In this document: piece by piece, positions 19,301 to 24,231 of the stretch
How positions within the stretch are numbered: the first letter of the stretch is position 1
Layout: the number at the start of each line of letters is the position of its first letter
Assembly (NCBI GenBank): GCA_905250885.1
Contig: CAJNOQ010002460.1
Span: forward strand, 1 to 24,231
Length of the DNA: 24,231 nucleotides
Direction of reading: 5' to 3'
Origin: Didymodactylos carnosus
Taxonomy: Eukaryota; Rotifera; Eurotatoria; Philodinida; Philodinidae
Program-made: the position numbers and the translations under genes
Notes under the pieces: generated by a model
What the model saw: the letters and a program-made list of their open reading frames with translations, nothing else
Databases searched by the model: none
What the model was told of the DNA's origin: nothing

Positions 19301-20673
19301 TGCTAATTCTTCTTCATTATCAACAGTTTATGAATATCATGAACTATGTAGTAAACACAAACCACTGTTATGTTTTCATGATGATAATTATTTTTGTGTA
19401 TGTGATACATTTAATAAAGCGGAATGTTTTGGTTACAATCATCAAATAGATCGATGTCAACATTGTTTATCACAGGGTCGATGTATACAAGGCAACTCAA
19501 ATGATCCTTCAAATTTTATATGTTTATGTCAAAAATGCTATTACGGCTCGATTTGTCAATCAAATATACAACTATTAAGTTTTAGTGTAGAATCACTATT
19601 GTCCAAGGATTTATTTTCACCATCATTGTTAGTACAAAAATTATCAATAAGTATTTATATAACGATAACGCTAATGTTATTTCTATTTGGATTTATTAAT
19701 AATGCCTTTTGCTTTGTTACATTTTGACGCCCAAAACCAAGTCTAACTGGTGTTGGTTATTACCTTTATATAAATTGTGTTACTTCACAAATAACGTTGC
19801 TCGTTCTACTAATGAAATTAGTTCACCTCCTGTGTGGTACAAGAGGCATAATAATGAATTATTTACTGAATGTGATATCTTGCAAATGTCTAAGTTTTCT
19901 ATTATCAACATTTACAAGAATATCGTATTGGTTAATGGCTTTTGTTACAATTGAACGTATGTATATTGCACTGCATACCAACGAGCAATGGTTAAAAAGT
20001 CCAAAAATAGCTAAAAGAATTGTTTTACTAATTATTATTGGTACTTTAGCTTCACATGCACATGAATTCATTTACTACGATATTGTTCAAGATTCAAAAT
20101 ATACACAGCATGGTAAGTAGTCTCTTTCATCGATCTTCTACCGTATCTTTACCGTTTCTTTTAGGTACATGGTGTGTTACAAAGTACAATCCTATTCTAT
20201 CAGTGTATAATCAAATCAATACATTTATTCAATATTTAGTACCATTTTTCATTAATTTTATATTAACAGTCATTTTAATTTCATTAATTGCACATAAACG
20301 AGCTGCTATTGCTGATAATAATAAAGCATTGACAACAGTATATCGAGAACAATTTCAAAAACGAAAAGATTTGTTTATACCACCTATTATCATTTTATTT
20401 TGTGCACTACCACAATTTCTCATCTCATTTTCATTAGCTTGTACTGAATTAAATATTGCATGGCAACGGTACCTGTTAACTGCAGCATATTTCTGTTCTT
20501 ATTTACCACAAGTACTCGGCTACTATTTATATATTGTACCATCAACATTTTACAGAGAAGAATTCAGTGCAACAATATTTGGAAAAATATTAAAAGAAAA
20601 GAACAAACGAACACAACTAGAGCAGCTTGAACGAACCAATAGAACAACAAGATTAGAAACAATAAAAAACTAA
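10037..20673 (+). CDS. LDL-A / EGF / seven-transmembrane receptor gene (six exons, one in-frame TGA)
   Basis: The join is 10037-10359, 10716-10954, 11038-11163, 12528-15986, 19276-20112, 20165-20673: 5493 bases, 1830 residues plus stop. Every junction is GT-AG and keeps frame (phases 2,1,1,1,1). Order along the chain: signal peptide (about 1-19); N-terminal domain; EGF-like loop (about 118-132); LDL-A modules (about 166-203, 211-240); a long cysteine-rich exon with further LDL-A (about 499-535, 656-686) and EGF modules (about 1133-1253); another EGF (about 1440-1478); then a rhodopsin-like 7TM domain (about 1505-1790). I recognise this architecture as a bdelloid-expanded receptor family; the ligand is unknown. 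It would sit in the plasma membrane with the large N-terminus outside. TGA at 19725-19727 (codon 1533) follows TM1, so this copy may be a pseudogene or a nonsense allele. All other frame and splice features are intact, implying a recent lesion. Confidence 0.85.
10360..10715 (+). other. Intron 1 (phase 2)
   Basis: 356 bp, GTAAGG...TTGTATTTCAG. No transposon ends or inverted repeats were found in it. Confidence 0.75.
10716..10954 (+). CDS. Receptor exon 2: EGF-like end and first half of LDL-A 1
   Basis: It completes Gly108 and codes residues 109-187. LCNCTKEGSFGKYCEYE is the C-terminal half of an EGF-like module (CxC...GxxxGxxC). After a linker, CYQSSFICDYGLLCLDWRHICDG starts an LDL-receptor class A module. 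The intron falls inside its Asp-Gly, just before the calcium-binding acidic half. The acceptor TTGTATTTCAG is chosen because it restores NG-DSRNDDEILCNC in frame. The overlapping 78-codon frame at 10589-10825 is an artefact. Confidence 0.85.
10955..11037 (+). other. Intron 2 (phase 1)
   Basis: 83 bp, GTAAGA...TTTTTTTCTAG, typical short intron with a strong polypyrimidine tract. Confidence 0.85.
11038..11163 (+). CDS. Receptor exon 3: LDL-A 1 end and LDL-A 2 start
   Basis: Residues 188-229. NQQCIDGTDEEDCE supplies the calcium-binding acidic cluster of LDL-A 1 (CxDGxDExxC). CKLDEYRCANGMCIDRTFFLDG then begins LDL-A 2, again split in its Asp-Gly by a phase-1 intron. Two successive phase-1 introns at the same position of consecutive modules fit exon duplication of LDL-A units. 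Confidence 0.88.
11164..12527 (+). other. Intron 3 (phase 1), enlarged by a MITE
   Basis: 1364 bp, GTGAGT...TTTTTTTACTACAG. Half of it is the TA-flanked element at 11750-12431. The remaining 586 and 96 bp show no further repeats. An open frame upstream of 12528 is intronic and is not part of the protein. Confidence 0.8.
11750..12431. mobile_element. TA-flanked mariner-like MITE in intron 3
   Basis: Arms 11750-11912 and about 12269-12431 are reverse complements over about 160 bases, with few mismatches. Tips are AATGAGTTCT and AGAACTCATT, bounded by TA on both sides (11748-11749, 12432-12433), the target of Tc1/mariner-type elements. The spacer is about 355 bases. The 104-codon frame at 11964-12278 within it is not a recognisable transposase. 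Superfamily assignment rests on the TA dinucleotide alone and is tentative; the element itself is clear. Confidence 0.75.
12528..15986 (+). CDS. Receptor exon 4: large cysteine-rich ectodomain exon
   Basis: 3459 bases, residues 230-1383, no stop. It completes LDL-A 2 (DRDCMDGT). Next come a degenerate LDL-A (FSCGDGQFI, about 302-310, where the usual Cys is Phe), a canonical LDL-A (FRCGDTFQCV...DCLNGADE, about 499-535), a second canonical one (EFQCKAGGECISLTWVCNN then WDCSDASDE, about 656-686) and further Cys-rich stretches. VCLCPPAFYGKFC (about 1004-1016) closes an EGF-like loop. Three consecutive EGF modules follow (about 1133-1169, 1175-1209, 1221-1253), the first opening CKKTNPCKHNSKC and the last closing CTCDKNYYGDNCQ. 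Several Asn-X-Ser/Thr sites suggest glycosylation. The donor is TTTAAAG^GTAAGT. A GGTATG inside (13898-13903) is read through, because the downstream frame keeps family-like sequence. Confidence 0.88.
16983..17586. mobile_element. TWA-flanked (Harbinger-like) MITE, copy A
   Basis: Inverted tips CGAGGGAACATTCCCAGGT / ACCTGGGAATGTTCCCTCG are flanked by TAA on both sides (16980-16982, 17587-17589). A 3-bp TWA duplication is typical of PIF/Harbinger elements. Almost the whole 604 bp folds back, leaving a central loop near 17262-17300. It shares tips, GAAAACCAGTTTTTCAGAAA, an ATTGTAG-CGCG block and the AAAGTTATAGAATTT block with copy B. No transposase. Confidence 0.82.
17707..18392. repeat. Inverted-repeat element between the two Harbinger-like MITEs
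   Basis: Arms 17707-17767 and 18332-18392 (tip AAGGCTAAATTTTTTCTC) are complementary over about 60 bases with a few mismatches. The interior of about 560 bp has no recognisable coding sequence. No target duplication is visible, so the superfamily is unknown. Short frames at 17818-18012 and 17909-18091 are shadows of the interior. Confidence 0.72.
18539..19115. mobile_element. TWA-flanked (Harbinger-like) MITE, copy B
   Basis: Tips CGAGGGAACCTTTCGAGGTG (left) and the near-complement CACCTCAAAAGGTTCCCTCG (right) are flanked by TTA on both sides (18536-18538, 19116-19118). The 577-bp foldback has the same body plan as copy A. Its central loop (about 18820-18865, containing GAGCTGACAATGAAC) reads in the opposite direction to that of copy A, so the two copies sit in opposite orientation. 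No transposase. Confidence 0.82.
19276..20112 (+). CDS. Receptor exon 5: last EGF module and TM1-TM4, with an in-frame TGA
   Basis: Residues 1384-1661 plus one base of Gly1662. A Ser-rich linker leads to Cys-rich sequence ending in an EGF-like module (CQHCLSQGRCIQ ... CYYGSICQ, about 1444-1478). TM1 (about 1505-1532) follows, then TGA as codon 1533, then RPKPSLTGVGYYL, TM2 (about 1542-1568), TM3 (about 1583-1610) ending in IERMY, an E/DRY-type motif at 1609-1611, and TM4 (about 1630-1650). Cys1585 or 1587 at the start of TM3 could pair with Cys1665 of extracellular loop 2, as in class A receptors. The sequence after the TGA stays family-like and in frame, so the stop is a point lesion, not a frameshift. 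The usual residue there would be polar or basic; CGA to TGA is the simplest route. Confidence 0.85.
19725..19727 (+). other. In-frame TGA after TM1
   Basis: The codon lies in TTT-TGA-CGC, immediately after TM1 (FVTF). Counting from the exon 5 acceptor gives exactly 149 codons before it, with the first complete codon at 19278. Downstream coding continues without a frame change to the end of TM4 and across the exon 6 junction. Confidence 0.9.
20113..20164 (+). other. Intron 5 (phase 1)
   Basis: 52 bp, GTAAGT...TTTCTTTTAG. It is needed: reading straight on meets TAG within two codons, while splicing joins HG to TWCVTKYNP in frame. Confidence 0.88.
20165..20673 (+). CDS. Receptor exon 6: TM5-TM7 and cytoplasmic tail
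   Basis: Residues 1662-1830, stop TAA 20671-20673. Extracellular loop 2 carries WCVTKYN, with the candidate disulphide Cys1665. TM5 is about 1680-1704, followed by an intracellular loop rich in Lys/Arg. TM6 is about 1731-1753 (FIPPIIILFCALPQFLISF) and contains Pro residues. TM7 is about 1763-1786 (YFCSYLPQVLGYYLYIVPS) and has a Pro-containing end in place of canonical NPxxY. The charged tail of about 40 residues (KEKNKRTQLEQLERTNRTTR) could be an amphipathic helix. The apparent start at 20056 is out of frame with exon 5 and is not real. Confidence 0.88.
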
Positions 20674-20924
20674 GTTTGCATCAACAATAACATTGTGCAT
20701 TGTCATTTACTTAGCTATAGTTGTAGAAAATAGATTGCATAGCAAAGAGACTTTTCTATGTTCACGTAATGAACGACGATACAAGAACTTGTATACTTAT
20801 CCTCTGGTTGATTTTTCTGTCTGTCTTCTGTTAATGAGGACAAACGTTTCTATTCATTGTAAACCAAAGATCTCCGATTATACGGATGGCCATTTATGTT
20901 ACGTTAAACGGGATAGGAAAGCAG

Positions 20925-20930
20925 AATAAA
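20925..20930 (+). terminator. Possible poly(A) signal of the receptor gene
   Basis: AATAAA lies about 250 bases after the stop codon, on the coding strand. It is a plausible 3'-end signal, but such hexamers are frequent in AT-rich DNA, so this is only a candidate. Confidence 0.35.
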
Positions 20931-23685
20931 TTTAACAGAAGTTCTCCGCTTATCAAACTGTTTTCTCAGTCAAAAGTATTGACTATAGACGAAATGCTAT
21001 TTACATGCTATTACATTACATTGCTTAGCCAAATGATTGCATTAAAAACTCGAAAAGGGCTCATTAACGGCTAAAAGCTGCGTGATTTCACTGACGTTAT
21101 TGTACAACAATTCTGCTTTGACTTCAGCTCGGTCATTCCTTAATTTAAAAATGTGTAAATGTGTCATTTTGTACAGATGTGAACATTCTGTCTAATGATA
21201 TGTTGAACAAAATGTTTCGATGTACTTTGTAGTTGGTAGGTATTCTGGAAAACCCAGAATTTCAAAGACCTATATCTCAGAAATCGGAGATAAGCTATTG
21301 GGATCTCAGTTAATTCATATGTTTCGAAACCTGCAGAGTCCGAAAACGCGCATTGGAGTCAACAAAAATGGGGAAAACGTAGTTTAAAATAGCTTGGGGG
21401 CCATGCTCTCACCCCGAGACCTGAATTGGGGGTGGGTGGGGGTGCGTACCCCCCCAAAAATTTAAAAGAACAGTAACAAGGTAATTATTTAAAATAAAGT
21501 TTACACTATCTCGGACAAAAAACTTTCGTTACACCTCCCCAATGTCCGGCACCTACTCAGGTTCCTGCTCTCATCCACCCTCACCTGAAAAATCAAATAA
21601 GTGACGTAATGCTTGTGAAGGATGGCTCTCAGCAGACTTACGGGAGCGATGTGAACAATTGAAAACTACATTTCTAGATAGAACTAACGCTGAGGAAACT
21701 GAGACACATATTATTTTTGAGTTTAGAGCTCGATTTGATGGTGAAAAACGCATTTTAATACGACGGATTTTTATGATTTTCACCATCTTAGAGCAAGTGC
21801 AATAGAGAAATGAAGCATTCTGAAACATTTTTAAATGAGCCATTTCCTTCCTTGTTGTCTCTAGTCCACATCATAAAGTGTTCATGTTTCTGGCTTTTTG
21901 TTATTTCTGAGATAATTAGGTATGAATTGCGTCTAGGAACCTATAAAATCTCCAAATGTCGGACCTTCCTAGAACCCCATACCGATGTTTTAATGTCTTT
22001 TAAATGACGCATTCTTACTCAGAATTAAATACTCTTCCAAATGAGACGTGTTGCGACTTTTCATGTAAAGTGTAGGACGATGTGAAAAGAATTACCCCTA
22101 TACTACAGAGATCTAAAACTGAAACCATACATTTCAGTTGAATAGTCTCAAAGTGTAGCAATAAATTACAACCGATACACATTTTATGTTCAGCAATAAA
22201 TATTACGAACGATGCGACGATGTGCTCATGGGCTCGTCGCTTGTCCTATTTTTGCTGAAATTTTTATGGCAAATTTTGAAAAGGCACACATACACCGTGC
22301 ATAGTCGTACAAATACCAAGCTCCTAACACCTCTACGAGGACTTTCCGTTTATTGTAAATGACACCATTAGAAAGAGCGTATACAAAACCTATAAAAACA
22401 GTGTTCAGAGGCTTTCGTATCACTTTTATAGTACATATCCACGTGCCTAGTCAAAACTGCCCACTGTGCGCTTTGTTTGCATTGATTCTTTATTTCCATT
22501 AAAACAACAAACCAAAGTTAGGAAAGAATAATATTCGTTGTTGTTTGCTTACTTACTGCTGCTAATATGCGTTCTGTAAATATTTGCCATCAATAAAGGC
22601 TTTTATGATAAGGTTCCCCCTCGTTTCTTCCCACAATGTATGTTTTATTTTTGATAATAATCGCTGCAGCGATAACATTCGCTTCATCAATTTCACCCAG
22701 TATTAAATTCAGATTTTTATGGACATTTTATGAAATATATGTCTAGATCTAGCGCCCATTGACAGTTACAAGCTTGGCTATTTCTTCACATGCTAATTAC
22801 ATTACGACTTCATTCAGTGGTATGCATCCTCGTATTTCTTTCGTTAGATAAGAAGAAAGGAGAGTTAAGCAAAAGGAAAAATGACTCAAATATAAAAACA
22901 TACGATTTATGAGTTTCTAACATCTTTCCAGGAAGCGTCTCATAAAAGTGGATGAAGAATCAAAAGAACATGGCTGGTTAGAAATAAAAATAAATTTCCA
23001 CAAGATAATGCTCTCTAATTTTTGTACGGACTGTCTCTCGATCGTTAAGTATTTGTGACAATGATAACGTATCCGTTCATTTCTAGAAACTGAGTTTCGT
23101 CTCGTTCTTTTTTAAATTCTTGATCATTCTGTTTATTCCATAACCACTCATACTTTTCTATCAGCCGTTTTTAAATATTAAAATAATGAATTAAGGTTTA
23201 ATTAATAATACTTTGATATATACCAATATGGATAGTTTGCTTCTCCAACCTTGCATCCATTTCAATATAGAAAAGTCATTTGTATACTCCATCATGAAGT
23301 TTACCTTTATAACAAAAAGCCTTTTCAAAATAACTAATCTTCATCAATAAAATAGTGGAAAGGATCTGACCGTTACATTGCTTCATGGCTCAATTTATTA
23401 CATGCTTGTGTCTCACGAAGTCCTGCCGTTATAATGTATCACCATCCTCAGATTTTAGTGGAAACTAACTCCGCTTAGAATTACAAAATACAGAAAACGC
23501 TTCAAGAAAACCAGTCTTATTTGCAGGATTTATTATAATAGATTTATAAAGATTTTTGGTGAAAAACAGTAAATTTCGTTTCTCACTATGGAATCGATTT
23601 GTACAAGGCAAGGTTAAGTCCAGCAGATAAAACTTAGGAAATTGGAGAAGCTCTTTCTTCATGGTGAAAAATTGGAAATCACCAC
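20931..23685. other. Downstream intergenic region, no gene supported
   Basis: Short frames on both strands (for example 21571-21843 minus, 21810-22007 plus, 22226-22423 minus) show no domain, signal or splice pattern. No long inverted repeats with target duplications were found. Apart from the G-rich hairpin at 21428-21455, nothing stands out. Confidence 0.35.
21428..21455. repeat. G-rich tract with C-run hairpin
   Basis: G5-T-G3-T-G5 (21428-21442) is followed by TGCGTA and seven C residues. The last G5 can pair with the C-run as a hairpin, and the three G-tracts could support a two-layer quadruplex. This is conspicuous in AT-rich DNA; function unknown. Confidence 0.5.
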
Positions 23686-23689
23686 AAAA

Positions 23690-23785
23690 AATGGTATACG
23701 TCGCGTGCTTCTAATCTCAATGCTGACTGCGTCAGTCTGCGAATTCGATTCTTGTTCGACACATATTCTTTTTTTCTTTTTTTTC
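23690..23785 (+). other. Weak tRNA-like relic with downstream T-run
   Basis: CTTCTAATC (23708-23716) looks like a tRNA-Arg(TCT) anticodon loop and GAATTCGATTC (23741-23751) resembles a B-box T-loop. CTGAC-TGC-GTCAG lies between them like a variable arm. T-runs at 23770-23784 could end Pol III transcription. Acceptor and D stems do not pair convincingly, so this is at best a decayed tRNA or tRNA-derived SINE head. Confidence 0.2.
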
Positions 23786-24231
23786 GTTGTGTACATATAA
23801 ACACACACGCTCACTTTCTTGTCTATGTTCTTAAAAAATTCTTATATCTTGTCATTTCAAACAACTGTCTTGATGTACGTTAGGTCAGATTCTTCTGTTG
23901 GTTTTTCACAGTTTTTCAACACTTTTTAATCAACATCAGGAGAGTCAAAAGAGTAGAAAGAAGATGACTAATCCCAACCGAAATTTGACGAATTCACTGT
24001 CGTTGCATATTGTAAAAAGTTTCCTCATAAACCAGAATACATGCGTTGTTTCTAATCAGCCGAGGATCAAATAGTATTCTGGAAAACGGAAACGAAGGGG
24101 CTTGGGCTTATTCAAATATTACTCAAGTAGTTACGCATGGACTCTCCCGTGTTTAGAAAACAGCTACAACTGCTCTAATAAGAGAACTACGCGCCCTGTG
24201 TCATCTTTCGACTATCTCCCCTCCCTCGATG
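23786..24231. other. Terminal intergenic stretch
   Basis: No supported gene, RNA or repeat structure was seen to the end of the window. Confidence 0.35.

Noticed and set aside
22933..23058. Short plus-strand open stretch preceded by TTTCCAG, like an exon
   Set aside because: Only about 40 codons, no recognised motif, no neighbouring exons.

Overview
The window looks like metazoan nuclear DNA: AT-rich, with spliced genes, short GT-AG introns (52 and 83 bp) and many small non-autonomous DNA transposons. The one large gene belongs to the LDL-receptor-A / EGF / seven-transmembrane (7TM) receptor proteins that I recognise as expanded in bdelloid rotifers. A broken open frame near the left end resembles the N-terminal region of another bdelloid-expanded family (ADP-ribosyltransferase / TPR proteins). 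I therefore infer a bdelloid rotifer (Adineta/Rotaria-like). This rests on recognition, not on a database search.

Layout. 1-10000 is essentially gene-free. It holds a perfect-ended foldback (1-347), one end of a TTAA element (to 809), a foldback (869-1948) split by an hAT-type MITE (1538-1908, 8-bp target duplication), the gene fragment (2864-3151) cut by another foldback (3152-4008), a cluster of palindromic GGGGTAATTATGATCA repeats (4990-5970), a near-perfect palindromic hAT MITE (6825-7276, 8-bp duplication), a TTAA-flanked piggyBac-like MITE (7376-8083) and a decayed inverted repeat (8688-9146).

10037-20673 carries one six-exon, plus-strand gene. All splice junctions agree in phase (2,1,1,1,1) and give a 1830-residue chain: signal peptide, N-terminal domain, EGF and LDL-A modules, a 3.46-kb central exon of cysteine-rich modules, three or more EGF modules, and a C-terminal rhodopsin-like 7TM domain. 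One in-frame TGA (19725-19727) lies immediately after TM1, so this copy as read could make only a one-TM ectodomain, unless the codon is read through, edited, or a sequencing error or allele. Its two large introns are swollen by MITEs: a TA-flanked mariner-like element in intron 3; two related TWA-flanked (Harbinger-like) elements plus a further foldback in intron 4. No element interrupts an exon.

20674-24231 has no convincing gene. It holds a possible poly(A) signal, a G-rich hairpin and a weak tRNA-like relic followed by a T-run.

No CRISPR array, rRNA, operon or bacterial-type system is visible. The points most worth attention are the nonsense codon at a domain boundary of the receptor and the dense, well-dated layers of MITE insertions.
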